A stretch of 64,000 nt of DNA. Source: Actinoplanes sp. M2I2. GTDB lineage: Bacteria > Actinomycetota > Actinomycetes > Mycobacteriales > Micromonosporaceae. This document shows, piece after piece, positions 48,406 through 56,590 of the stretch (the stretch's first letter is position 1; each line of letters starts with the position of its first letter). The stretch is taken from NCBI RefSeq assembly GCF_023544445.1, contig NZ_JALPVJ010000002.1, forward strand, positions 496,001 through 560,000, given 5' to 3'. The notes beneath the pieces are model-generated. The model was not told the DNA's origin. It saw nothing but the letters and a program-made list of their open reading frames with translations, and did no database searches. Made by a program: the position numbers and the translations under genes.

Positions 48406-49614
48406 TCAGGGTGTCGCGGTGCCGGCCAGCTCGGTCGCCGGCGTCGCGGTCACGGGCTGGGCGCGGCGCCAGCGCGTCGAGACAGCGGGGGCCTTCTTCT
48501 CGACCGGGCGGCGGACGGCGGCCGCGCCCCGGTTGGGCAGCGACAGCCGGATGACCTTGTACCAGGCCGACGCGACCTGCTTGGGCAGCGGGCCGCTGGT
48601 GTACGAGAGCCCGTACCGCTGGAAGAGGTCCTGGATCTTGGGGGCGATCTCCTTGTAGCGGTTGCTCGGCATGTCCGGGAACAGGTGGTGCTCGATCTGG
48701 TGCGACAGGTTGCCGGTCATCAGGTGCATGGCCCGGCTGCCGCTGATGTTGGCCGAGCCGAGCATCTGGCGCAGGTACCACTCGCCGCGCGTCTCGCCCT
48801 CGATGGACGTCTTCTCGAACGTCTCGACACCGTTCGGGAAGTGGCCGCACATGATGACCGAGTGGCTCCACAGGTTGCGGATCACGTTGGCCGTGGCATT
48901 GGCCGCGATCGTGTGCAGGAACGACGGGCCGGACAGGGCCGGGTGGACGACGTAGTCCTTGAGCACCTGCTTGCCGATCTTGTTGCGGACCTTGCGGAGG
49001 CCGGCGCGGAACTTCGGGTCCCGGCGGCGTTCCTTGGTGGCCAGGTTCTTGCCCAGCTCCAGGTCGTACGCGGCGATCCCGTACTCGAAGAGGCAGGCGT
49101 TGACGAAGTTGTAGAGCGGCTGGCCCAGGTGCATGGGGTGCCACTTCTGGTCCTCGTCGACGCGCATGATGCCGTAGCCGAGGTCGTTGTCGCGGCCGAT
49201 CACGTTCGTGTACGTGTGGTGCAACTCGTTGTGCGAGTGCTTCCACTGCTCGGCCGGGGAGGCGTGGTCCCACTCCCACTTGGTCGAGTGGATCTTGGGG
49301 TCACGCATCCAGTCCCACTGGCCGTGCATGATGTTGTGGCCGATCTCCATGTTCTCGAGGATCTTGGCCACCGTCAGACCGGCCGTGCCGACCAGCCACG
49401 CCGGCGGGAAGAGCGAGAACAGCAGCACCCCGCGGCTGCCGAGCTCGAGCCCGCGCTGCCACGCGATCACCCGCCGGATGTAGGCGGCGTCCTTCTCTCC
49501 CCGGCTGCCCATGACCTCGTCGCGGATGGCATCGAGCTCGACGCCGATCTGCTCGATCTGCTCGGGAGTCAGGTGGGCGATCGGGTTGGAGTCCTTGCGC
49601 TGAATGGTGGTCAT
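48406..49614 (-). CDS. Acyl-CoA (stearoyl/linoleoyl-type) fatty acid desaturase, DesA3-like
   Basis: A 402-residue membrane di-iron desaturase. The three histidine boxes are HNIMHGQWD, HNELHHTY and QIEHHLFP, with the HNIMH/HDSNHG arrangement of front-end or DesA3-type enzymes. It introduces a cis double bond into acyl-CoA using O2 and electrons. The gene lies 12 bp downstream of a ferredoxin-reductase gene, matching the mycobacterial Rv3230c-DesA3 pair, in which the reductase feeds electrons to the desaturase. A Lys/Arg/Pro-rich tail ends the protein. Confidence 0.93.
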   Translation of the reverse strand: MTTIQRKDSNPIAHLTPEQIEQIGVELDAIRDEVMGSRGEKDAAYIRRVIAWQRGLELGSRGVLLFSLFPPAWLVGTAGLTVAKILENMEIGHNIMHGQWDWMRDPKIHSTKWEWDHASPAEQWKHSHNELHHTYTNVIGRDNDLGYGIMRVDEDQKWHPMHLGQPLYNFVNACLFEYGIAAYDLELGKNLATKERRRDPKFRAGLRKVRNKIGKQVLKDYVVHPALSGPSFLHTIAANATANVIRNLWSHSVIMCGHFPNGVETFEKTSIEGETRGEWYLRQMLGSANISGSRAMHLMTGNLSHQIEHHLFPDMPSNRYKEIAPKIQDLFQRYGLSYTSGPLPKQVASAWYKVIRLSLPNRGAAAVRRPVEKKAPAVSTRWRRAQPVTATPATELAGTATP

Positions 49615-49626
49615 ACGGGGTTCCTC

Positions 49627-50697
49627 TTAAAGGTCGATCTTGCAGGGGCCGGCGGCGGCGGAGACACAGGTCTGGATGGGGATGCTGTCGCCCGGCTCGG
49701 CGACGGTGAGCTGCCCGTCGCGCAGGTCGCGCACGGCGCCCTCGCGCAGCGGCAGGACGCAGCTGAAGCAGATGCCCATCCGGCAGCCGGACGGCATGAG
49801 GACGCCGGCCGCCTCGCCGGAGTCGAGCAGCGGCTCGGAGCCGTCGGTCTCGACGACAGTGCCGGATTGCGTGAACGTGACCGTGCCGCCGCCCCCGCTG
49901 CTGATCAGGGTCGGTCGGAAGCGCTCGGTGCTCAGCAGGTGGCCGGCGTCGCCGTCGGCCCAGTGCGTCTCGAGGTCGTCGAGCATCTCGTTGGGTCCGC
50001 AGGCCCACGCGCGCCGCTCGAACAGGTCGGGTACCAGCTCGTCCAGGTCGGCCGGCTTGAGCCGCCCGTCGGTACGGGTGTGCCGCTCGATCAGCCGGAT
50101 CCGGCCGTCGGCGGCCAGGGCGCGCAGCTCGGCGCCGAAGACGACGGCCTCCCGGGTGCCGGCCGAGTGCACGACGACGACGTCGGTCAGCTCGTGCAGC
50201 CGGCTGCGGAGCATGCCCATGACCGGGGTGATGCCGCTGCCCGCGGTGATGAAGACCGCCTTGGCCGGGCGCGGCTCGCAGAGCAGGAACTCGCCGGTGG
50301 GCGCGTCGAGGTGCACGATCATGCCGCGGCGGGCGTTACGGACGAGGTGCGTGCTGACCACGCCGTCGGGGACGGCGTTGACCGTGATGGTGAACCGGCC
50401 GTCGCGGCGCTCGGGTGCGCTGGTGATCGAGTAGGAGCGCCACAGGCGGACACCGTCGACGTCCACGCCGACGCGGACGTACTGCCCGGGCTCGTGCCGC
50501 ACCCAGCCACGACCGGGCCGCAGCAGGAGGGAGACGCTGTTCTCGGTCTCCGGACGGACCGCGTCGATCTTGGCCCGGAGCACCTGGGCGTTGCGCAGCG
50601 GAGCGATCACGTCGAGGTAGTCCGCCGGCACCACCGGCGTGGTGATCAGCTCGACGACGCGCCAGGCTCCGGCCCGCACTTTGTGTATAACAGCCAC
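49627..50697 (-). CDS. Ferredoxin-NADP+ reductase with C-terminal 2Fe-2S domain (electron donor to desaturase)
   Basis: A 356-residue flavin/iron-sulphur oxidoreductase. The FAD domain has LWRSYSITSAPE (RxYS), the NAD domain has FITAGSGITPVMGML and ACGPNEML. The C-terminal plant-type ferredoxin has C-R-M-G-I-C-F-S-C (C-x4-C-x2-C) and a later QTC. It matches Rv3230c-like reductases that power DesA3. The start is taken as GTG 50697 (VAVIHKVRAGAWRVVELI); a GTG at 50679 is possible. It is followed after 12 bp by the desaturase gene and is divergent from a PucR regulator that probably controls both. Confidence 0.92.
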   Translation of the reverse strand: MAVIHKVRAGAWRVVELITTPVVPADYLDVIAPLRNAQVLRAKIDAVRPETENSVSLLLRPGRGWVRHEPGQYVRVGVDVDGVRLWRSYSITSAPERRDGRFTITVNAVPDGVVSTHLVRNARRGMIVHLDAPTGEFLLCEPRPAKAVFITAGSGITPVMGMLRSRLHELTDVVVVHSAGTREAVVFGAELRALAADGRIRLIERHTRTDGRLKPADLDELVPDLFERRAWACGPNEMLDDLETHWADGDAGHLLSTERFRPTLISSGGGGTVTFTQSGTVVETDGSEPLLDSGEAAGVLMPSGCRMGICFSCVLPLREGAVRDLRDGQLTVAEPGDSIPIQTCVSAAAGPCKIDL

Positions 50698-50808
50698 GTA
50701 ACAAGCGTCACTCGTCGCCGGGGTAGATTCCTGACCACACGAAGTGAATCTAACCTTGGGTTTTGTTCGCGGGGGACAAGTCTCGGAGGATAAACAGGAG
50801 AAAGCGAC

Positions 50809-51999
50809 GTGACTGAGCCCTTGCCAGATGTCAGAACGTTTCGCCTCGCCCCCGAGGTGGTCGCCCCCTTGCGGGACCGGCTGCCGCACGTCGCGTTGCA
50901 GACCATCGACGCGATCACGGCCGAAGTGCCTGCCTACGCCGATGCCTTCGCCGGGGCGCTGGGGTCGAAGATCGAGCGCGCCGTCCGGGCCGCGCTCGGC
51001 ACGTTCCTCGAGCTGGTGTCGCGAGCGTACAGCCCCGACCCGCGATCCCCGCTGGCCCCGGCGCTCGAGGCGGCGTACGCGCTCGGCCGCGGCGAGGCCC
51101 GCAACGGCCGCAGCCTGGACGCGCTGCTGGCGGCGTACCGGGTCGGCGCCCGCGTCTCCTGGCACGAGCTGGCCGCGATCAGCCTCAGCACCGGGCAGCC
51201 CGCCGCGACCGTCGCCCATTTCGCCGAGCTGGTCTTCGCCTACATCGACGAGCTCTCCGCGGCCAGCGTGGCCGGGCACGCCGACGAGCTGGCCTCCTCC
51301 GGCCGGGCCCGGATCCGCCACCTGGAGCAGCTGGCCCAGGCGCTGCTGGCCGGCGAGCCCGAGCACACGGTCGACGTGGCCGCGCGGCGCGCCGACTGGT
51401 CCCCGCCGCGGACGCTGACCGCCGTCCTGGTGCCCGAGCACGCCGCCCGTACGGTGATCGACCTGCTCGACCGGCGCACGCTGCAGCTGAGCGAGGCCGG
51501 CCCCGGCGCCCAGGACTTCTCGGTGCTGCTGGTCCCCGACGCCGAGGGCAGCGCGCGGGCGGCGATCCTGGGCGTGCTGCGCGGTCAGAACGCGGTGGTC
51601 GGCCCGGCCCGGCCGTGGCTGCGGGTCAAGGCCTCGTACGAGCGGGCCGTGCGCACGTTGCGGACGCCCGGCGCCCCCGCCAAGGGCGTCGTCGACACCG
51701 AGGACCACCTGACCGCCCTGGTGCTGACGGCCGACCCGCAGGCACTGGCCGACCTGCGGGCCCGGGTGCTCGAGCCGCTGTCCGGCGCCCCCGAGGAGTC
51801 GGCGGCCAAGCTGGCCGAGACGCTGCGCAGCTGGCTGCGCCACCAGGGCCGGCGCGAGGACGTGGCCGCCGAGCTGTTCATCCACCCGCAGACCGTCCGC
51901 TACCGCATGACCCGGCTGCGAGAGCTGTACGGCGACCGCCTGCGCGACCCGGAATGGGTCACGTCCCTGATGATCGCCCTGGCCGTCCGCGAAAGCTGA
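50809..51999 (+). CDS. PucR-family transcriptional regulator (CdaR/GGDEF-like, C-terminal HTH_30)
   Basis: A 396-residue regulator. The N-terminal half is helical ([52 protein letters not shown]), a region found in lipid- and stress-related PucR proteins. The C-terminal helix-turn-helix reads [40 protein letters not shown] start with AGGAGAAAG. It is divergent from the reductase-desaturase operon, an arrangement seen in other actinomycetes, which makes membrane-fluidity control likely. It is followed after 8 bp by the lipoyl-domain gene. Confidence 0.92.
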   Translation: MTEPLPDVRTFRLAPEVVAPLRDRLPHVALQTIDAITAEVPAYADAFAGALGSKIERAVRAALGTFLELVSRAYSPDPRSPLAPALEAAYALGRGEARNGRSLDALLAAYRVGARVSWHELAAISLSTGQPAATVAHFAELVFAYIDELSAASVAGHADELASSGRARIRHLEQLAQALLAGEPEHTVDVAARRADWSPPRTLTAVLVPEHAARTVIDLLDRRTLQLSEAGPGAQDFSVLLVPDAEGSARAAILGVLRGQNAVVGPARPWLRVKASYERAVRTLRTPGAPAKGVVDTEDHLTALVLTADPQALADLRARVLEPLSGAPEESAAKLAETLRSWLRHQGRREDVAAELFIHPQTVRYRMTRLRELYGDRLRDPEWVTSLMIALAVRES

Positions 52000-52007
52000 G
52001 GAAGCAC

Positions 52008-52544
52008 ATGGTAGCGGCGTTTCGTTCTCGCGGAAGCTCGCACCGGTTGTCACGCGCCGGTGTCGTGATCGCCGTACTCATCTGGTTGAAACTCGCCGGC
52101 GAAGCAGCGCTCGGCGATCAGCGGCCGGTATTCGAACGGCAGTGGAAGGGTGCCGCGGCGGTGCTTCTTGCCGTGGCCGGGGCCATCCTCCTGTGGAAGC
52201 GCTACGGCCGGCGAGATGCTGAACCATCGGAACCGGTTCTGGCTCGGCCGGCGCCCGCTGACTCAGCTGTCCTCATCACGGCGCACAGCGTGCCCATGCC
52301 GGCGTTCGGCGACGACATCAGCGAGGGGACCGTGACGCGCTGGCTCAAACAGCGCGGAGATCGAGTCCAGGCCGGCGAGCCGCTCGTGACAGTCTCCGTC
52401 GGCAAGGCCGACATCGAGATTCCCGCCGGCGCTTCCGGCGACCTGCGCGAGATCAGCATCCCGGCCGGAACGACGGCTCCGGTCGGCACCGTCCTCGCCG
52501 TGATCGAGCCCTTCGCCGCCGGGAGCAGTGATCAGCCCGGCTGA
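52008..52544 (+). CDS. Membrane-anchored lipoyl (biotinyl-lipoyl) domain protein
   Basis: A 178-residue protein. Two N-terminal hydrophobic segments ([14 protein letters not shown] and [15 protein letters not shown]) are followed by a lone lipoyl domain: [52 protein letters not shown]. The Lys in VGKADIE sits where lipoyl lysine (ETDKAxxE) is expected. No E2 catalytic core is present. GAGGAAG precedes the ATG and the gap to the PucR stop is 8 bp, so the two genes form an operon. It may be a membrane-tethered acyl or electron carrier. Confidence 0.82.
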   Translation: MVAAFRSRGSSHRLSRAGVVIAVLIWLKLAGEAALGDQRPVFERQWKGAAAVLLAVAGAILLWKRYGRRDAEPSEPVLARPAPADSAVLITAHSVPMPAFGDDISEGTVTRWLKQRGDRVQAGEPLVTVSVGKADIEIPAGASGDLREISIPAGTTAPVGTVLAVIEPFAAGSSDQPG

Positions 52545-52747
52545 TCGCTCCGCAATCCGCCGGAAGATCCGAAGACGAGGCGGGCGATGATGTTGCCGCC
52601 GAAGGTGAGGCGGTCGACGCCCGCGGCGGCATCGGCTTGCGCGGCTGCGGCCACGCCTGCCGCCCGGGCCGTGCGGCGGCTCACCTGGCACTTCACCGGG
52701 CCGTCGGTCGCTCCGCGGCGCGGGGGCATCCGAGGCACCCTGGCGGA

Positions 52748-53488
52748 TCACTCCCAGCGGAACCAACGGGCGGCGATGGCCATGAGGCCGACGGTCCACA
52801 GCGCGAGCACGGTCAGATGGGTCCACGTCGGCCAACTGCCGTTCGCGGCCTGGTTCAGGGCCTGCGCGGCCGCGCCGAAGGGAATCAGCTCGATGACCTG
52901 CCGCACGGTATCCGGCAGCACCTGGGTCGGCACGTAGATGCCGGCCGCAAACATCGAGGGAAAGAATACCGCCAGCCCGATCGCCTGGGCGGCCTTCGCG
53001 GTCCGGGCGAGAGCCGTGATCACCGCACCCATTGCCAGTCCCGCCAGCGTCGCGAGCAGCAGACTCACCCCGTACGCGAGCATCTGCTCCGGCAACGCGA
53101 CACCCCAGACAAGGCGGCCGAGGGCGATGGCGAGCACGGCGCCGAGCACCGCAGCCGCCGCGTGCAGGACCATCTGCGCGACCAGCAGATGCGACGGCCG
53201 GGCCGGAGTGGTGCGCATCCGACGCAGGATGCCGCGCTCCCGGTACGTGGTCAGGGCGCCCGGCATGGACAGCAGGCTCGCCGTTATCAGGGCGACGAGC
53301 ACAACGCTCGGCACGTAGAAATCGATGATCCGGTTACCGCCCAGACCCGGATCGATCTGCCGGTACTTCGGGATGAGACCGAACCCGAGCAGCAGCAGCG
53401 AGGGGAAGGCGAGCACCCAGAACAGCGAGCCGGGCTCCCGGGCGAACAGCTTGGTCTCGGCCTTCAACACTGCGGTCGACGCGGACAT
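52748..53488 (-). CDS. ABC-2-type permease
   Basis: A 246-residue permease of the DrrB/YadH-like ABC-2 family: an N-terminal cytoplasmic part (LKAETKLFAREPGSLFWVLAFPSLLLLGFG) and about six helices, with YRERGILRRMRTTPARPSHLL as the coupling loop and MFAAGIYVPTQVLPDTVRQVIELIPFGAAAQALNQA near the end. It starts one base after the ATPase stop, so the two are co-translated. Exports drugs or lipids; the substrate is unknown. About 200 bp after it (52545-52747) hold no recognisable gene. Confidence 0.9.
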   Translation of the reverse strand: MSASTAVLKAETKLFAREPGSLFWVLAFPSLLLLGFGLIPKYRQIDPGLGGNRIIDFYVPSVVLVALITASLLSMPGALTTYRERGILRRMRTTPARPSHLLVAQMVLHAAAAVLGAVLAIALGRLVWGVALPEQMLAYGVSLLLATLAGLAMGAVITALARTAKAAQAIGLAVFFPSMFAAGIYVPTQVLPDTVRQVIELIPFGAAAQALNQAANGSWPTWTHLTVLALWTVGLMAIAARWFRWE

Positions 53489-53489
53489 G

Positions 53490-54425
53490 TCAGAAGTCCC
53501 CCTGCACGGTGGCGGAGTGGTCGGACCCGGCCCCGGCGGTGATGCTCAGGAACGCGTCGTCCAGGGTGGCGTCCACGATGCGCAACTGCCGCGCCGTAAT
53601 GCGCTCGCGGACAATCATCGACGTCACGGCCTGGACCGTGTCGTCATTGCCCTTGATGACCACCTTCGCTCCGTCTCGCGTGACCGACACCGCGCCAGGC
53701 AGAGACTGCAACCCGGCGTCCGGCAGCGGCGTCGACGGCCGGAACGAGATCACGACCGAGCTGTCCGAATTCTTGATCAGCGCGTCAGGGGTGTCGAGCG
53801 CCACGACCCTGCCCCGGTCGAAGACCGCGACCCGGTCGCACAGGTACTGGGCCTCCTCCATGAAGTGCGTGACCAGGAGGATCGTGACACCCGAGGCGTT
53901 GATGTCGCGGACCAGCTGCCAGGTCTCGCGGCGCGCACGAGGATCCAGCGCGGCGGTCAGCTCGTCGAACACAGCAACCCTGGGATTGCCGAGCAGGCTG
54001 ACCGCGATGAACAGCCGCTGCTTCTGCCCACCGGACAGCTTGCCGAACCGCTGCCCCAGCTGCGCCTCGAGGCCCAGGCGTTCCACAAGCGGTCGCCAGT
54101 CGGCGGGGTCGGCATAGAAAGCGCTGTACATCTCCAGCGCCTCCCGCACCGTCAGCTTGGCCTGCAGCTCGCTGGCCTGCAGCTGCACCCCGAGGATCTT
54201 TGTCAGCTCGTCGTGCTCGCGGATCGGGTCGAACCCGGCCACCCGGATCCTGCCGGCGTCCGGGACCCGCAGACCCTCCACGCACTCCACCGCGGTGGTC
54301 TTCCCGGCGCCATTCGGGCCCAGAATGCCGAAGACCTCGCCCTCCGCCACGGTGAAGCTGACGTCGTCGACCGCGGTTACGGCACCGTAGGTCTTGCGCA
54401 GACCCTCAACTTCGACGATGGACAT
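53490..54425 (-). CDS. ABC transporter ATP-binding protein (DrrA-like)
   Basis: A 311-residue ATPase with Walker A GILGPNGAGKTTAVE, signature KLSGGQKQRLFIAVSLLGNP, Walker B RVAVFDELTAALDP (DEL instead of DEP) and H-loop VTHFMEEA. A C-terminal extension (residues ~220-311) is as in drug/antibiotic exporters. It pairs with the ABC-2 permease directly downstream. It diverges from the C45 hydrolase gene across 203 bp containing a TAGGTT -10-like hexamer for the latter. Confidence 0.93.
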   Translation of the reverse strand: MSIVEVEGLRKTYGAVTAVDDVSFTVAEGEVFGILGPNGAGKTTAVECVEGLRVPDAGRIRVAGFDPIREHDELTKILGVQLQASELQAKLTVREALEMYSAFYADPADWRPLVERLGLEAQLGQRFGKLSGGQKQRLFIAVSLLGNPRVAVFDELTAALDPRARRETWQLVRDINASGVTILLVTHFMEEAQYLCDRVAVFDRGRVVALDTPDALIKNSDSSVVISFRPSTPLPDAGLQSLPGAVSVTRDGAKVVIKGNDDTVQAVTSMIVRERITARQLRIVDATLDDAFLSITAGAGSDHSATVQGDF

Positions 54426-54628
54426 CGTGGCATCATGCCCTGCCGTCGACCAACTTGTCGCTCAACGAACCCGGCCGGCCCACCATCGAGGGCCGGTCCG
54501 GAGCTCACCGACACAGAAACCGGAAGCAGAAGCGCCTGGCCGTCGCCGATGGCGGCCACCTGGTCGTGCACCCGGCAAGTGGCTAGGTTGCCCTCAGTGG
54601 ACCGATTCTCACTGGGGGAGGGGCAGCC

Positions 54629-55576
54629 GTGCGGCAAGAGCACAAGACTTTCCGGTCGATCGAGGTCGGCGACGGCGGTGACGGGCGGTGGGCCGCCTAC
54701 GCCCGGACCCTGTGGCCGGAGATGGAGGGCCTGCTGACCGAGGAGGGCCGGACTCCGCAGGGCGCGGACCGTGTTGGGGCGCTGTTCCGAGCGCACCTGC
54801 CGGAACTGGTCCCGGTTCTGGACCGCCTGACCGGCCAACTCGACCGGCCCGAGGCGGAAGCCTTCCTCACCCACGCGGCACTGCGGCCGTTCACCCAGTC
54901 CTGCACCCAGATCGGCCGGAACGGCACTCTGCTGCGCAACTATGACCTACGGCCCGATCTGTGCGAGGGGACCATCGTCTCCTCCCATTTCCTGCGCCCC
55001 GTGATCGGGATGCAGGACATGCTGTGGGGCTTGCTGGACGGGATGAACGACGCCGGTCTCGCGGTCTCGCTCACCTGGGGCGGACGTTCCGCCTACGGAC
55101 GCGGCTTTTCCATTCTCCTCCTGGTGCGCTACCTGCTGGAGACGTGCGACACCGTCGACGAGGCGGTCGGCAGGCTGCGGTCTCTTCCCGTCGCCGTCCC
55201 CCAGAACCTCACCCTTGTCGATCCCACCAAGGCGGTGACGGTGTTCGTGGGGCCGGACATGTCACCGACGCCTGCGCCGGATGCCTGCGCTGCCAACCAC
55301 CAGCACCTGCCGGTGACTGACGAGCAGGAGCGTGCCCTGCGGACGCAGGAGCGGCTGCGCGCGATTCGCGCCGCGGGTGTGGACGACGTGGCGGCGATGC
55401 TGAAGCCACCGCTCTACCGATCCGTCGACGAGGAGGGGTCGAGAACGCTTTACACAGCCCGCTACCGGCCCGTCGACGGCCACGTGACGTACTACTGGCC
55501 CGGTGAGTCCTGGCAACAGTCCTTCGGCGACTTCACACCCGGATCCCGCACCGTGACCTTGAGTCCGACGATCTGA
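54629..55576 (+). CDS. C45-family Ntn-hydrolase/acyltransferase-like protein
   Basis: A 315-residue protein resembling acyl-CoA:6-APA acyltransferase (C45). The likely nucleophile is Cys in FTQSCTQIGRNGTLLRNYDL, exposed by self-cleavage before it in this family. MNDAGLAVSLTWGGR and ANHQHLP follow as in homologues, and TLYTARYRPVDGHVTYYWPGESWQQSF ends the domain. Substrates range from peptides to acyl amides. GTG start with GGGGGAGGG upstream. Its last 85 bp overlap the convergent GNAT gene. Confidence 0.85.
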   Translation: MRQEHKTFRSIEVGDGGDGRWAAYARTLWPEMEGLLTEEGRTPQGADRVGALFRAHLPELVPVLDRLTGQLDRPEAEAFLTHAALRPFTQSCTQIGRNGTLLRNYDLRPDLCEGTIVSSHFLRPVIGMQDMLWGLLDGMNDAGLAVSLTWGGRSAYGRGFSILLLVRYLLETCDTVDEAVGRLRSLPVAVPQNLTLVDPTKAVTVFVGPDMSPTPAPDACAANHQHLPVTDEQERALRTQERLRAIRAAGVDDVAAMLKPPLYRSVDEEGSRTLYTARYRPVDGHVTYYWPGESWQQSFGDFTPGSRTVTLSPTI

Positions 55577-56139
55577 GAGGCTCTCCGGACCTGTTGATCG
55601 GCCAGGTCAGTGGGGTGCAAGTCGATGACGTAGAAGAGCAGTCCGTCGTTGTCCGTGTGGTCTACGTGCATGCCCAGTCGAGTGGCGATGTGGCGTGATG
55701 CGGTGTTGTGCGGGCGGATGCTGGCCCACACGCGACGTATACCCGCAGCCTGGCATTGCTCCAGCACCGCCGTGGCGGCTTCGGTGGCGTACCCGCGGCT
55801 CCGGTGCGAAGCCCGGATCAGATAGCCGATCTCGGGCTCCTCGAAGCTGGTCCGGCCTTTGAGCATCCCGCAGTTGCCGACCAGCAACCCCGTCTCCGAG
55901 CAGCGCAGCGCATACCAGCACAGGCCATGGTCGTGTTGCGCTGTCACGCGAGCGGCGATCCAGCGCTCGGTCTGCTCGAACGCGGTGAAGGGTCCGGATC
56001 CGATGGTGTGCGTCTCCGGATCGGCGAAGAGGGCGTGCAGCTCGACGGCGTCGTCGGCGGTGAAGGCGTTCAGCTTCAGACGCCGGGTGCTCAGCGACGG
56101 CGACATCGCGGCGCGTGGTGTGGAAGACCTTGTCGTCAT
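55492..56139 (-). CDS. GNAT-family acetyltransferase with extended C-terminus
   Basis: A 215-residue RimJ/RimL-like acetyltransferase. It has STRRLKLNAFTADDAVELHALFADPETHT, YLIRASHRSRGYATEAATAVLEQCQAAGIRRVWASIRPHNTASRHIATRLGMHVDH (acetyl-CoA loop HRSRGYA) and LLFYVIDL. The normal domain ends near residue 173; about 40 further residues run into the convergent C45 gene, suggesting the original stop was lost. A direct-repeat box (56174-56219) lies upstream, similar to the one before the ABC operon. Confidence 0.85.
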   Translation of the reverse strand: MTTRSSTPRAAMSPSLSTRRLKLNAFTADDAVELHALFADPETHTIGSGPFTAFEQTERWIAARVTAQHDHGLCWYALRCSETGLLVGNCGMLKGRTSFEEPEIGYLIRASHRSRGYATEAATAVLEQCQAAGIRRVWASIRPHNTASRHIATRLGMHVDHTDNDGLLFYVIDLHPTDLADQQVRRASQIVGLKVTVRDPGVKSPKDCCQDSPGQ

Positions 56140-56173
56140 TGAACCAAGAGGATAAAGCTGCTGAGCGACCGAC

Positions 56174-56219
56174 GTTCTGGGAGTTCTCTCGGAAAGCTCT
56201 GCGGAGGCGGCCGGGTGGG
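56174..56219. promoter_or_regulatory. Direct-repeat box, copy 1
   Basis: A ~46-bp segment beginning GTTCTGGGAGTTCTCTCGG recurs at 56528-56576 (GTTCTCAGAGTTCTCCCAG). Internally, TTCT-type units repeat about every 10 bp, as expected for OmpR-type response-regulator sites. It is 35 bp upstream of the GNAT start. Confidence 0.55.
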
Positions 56220-56221
56220 CG

Positions 56222-56452
56222 TCAGCGGTGCAGAACGTGGGCCTTCTGCACGTCGAACTCTGCCGCGCTCAGCACACCGACGTCGCGGAGGTGTCCGAGC
56301 TCCTTCAACTGGGCGATCAACGTCGCGGTGTCGCGTTCCGGGGCGACCGGCGCTGCGGTCTGCTGCGCGCAGCGACTCTGCTGCCGGGCCGCGACCCAGA
56401 CGTGATCGTTCCCGACCAGGGCGACCACTTCGTGAAAGGCCGCGCCCGGCAC
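56222..56452 (-). CDS. SHOCT-domain small protein
   Basis: A 76-residue ORF whose second half, ATLIAQLKELGHLRDVGVLSAAEFDVQKAHVLHR, matches the SHOCT domain (short helical C-terminal domain, L--LK-L-DAGVLT-EEF-A-KA-LL). The first half (MPGAAFHEVVALVGNDHVWVAARQQSRCAQQ) is not recognised. SHOCT domains usually act as oligomerisation tails. Start GTG. It lies between two copies of a direct-repeat box and is antisense to the leader of the ABC operon. The short length and unusual context leave some doubt. Confidence 0.55.
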   Translation of the reverse strand: MPGAAFHEVVALVGNDHVWVAARQQSRCAQQTAAPVAPERDTATLIAQLKELGHLRDVGVLSAAEFDVQKAHVLHR

Positions 56453-56527
56453 CTGGCCGCGAGCCCGGCATCATCCTTGCCGGATGACTCCGCCGGCGTC
56501 ACGCCCGTGAAGTCCTGGGCGGGGGAA

Positions 56528-56576
56528 GTTCTCAGAGTTCTCCCAGAAGCTCTGCGAAGGTGGCCAGGCAGGGCGG
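56528..56576 (+). promoter_or_regulatory. Direct-repeat box, copy 2, before the ABC/two-component operon
   Basis: GTTCTCAGAGTTCTCCCAG and the following GAAGCTCTGCGAAGG repeat about every 10 bp. It is 15 bp before the ATPase ATG; CACGAT at 56578-56583 could be the -10. It probably binds the response regulator encoded at 59444. Confidence 0.55.
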
Positions 56577-56590
56577 CCACGATCTGCGGC

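Noticed and set aside
50698-52053. Upstream extension of the ferredoxin reductase
   Set aside because: It would run antisense through the whole PucR gene. The domain starts at about 50697.
52545-52747. Minus-strand frame ending GVDRLTFGGNIIARLVFGSSGG in the spacer after the lipoyl gene
   Set aside because: No complete domain or start signal. It could be a decayed gene but nothing supports naming it.
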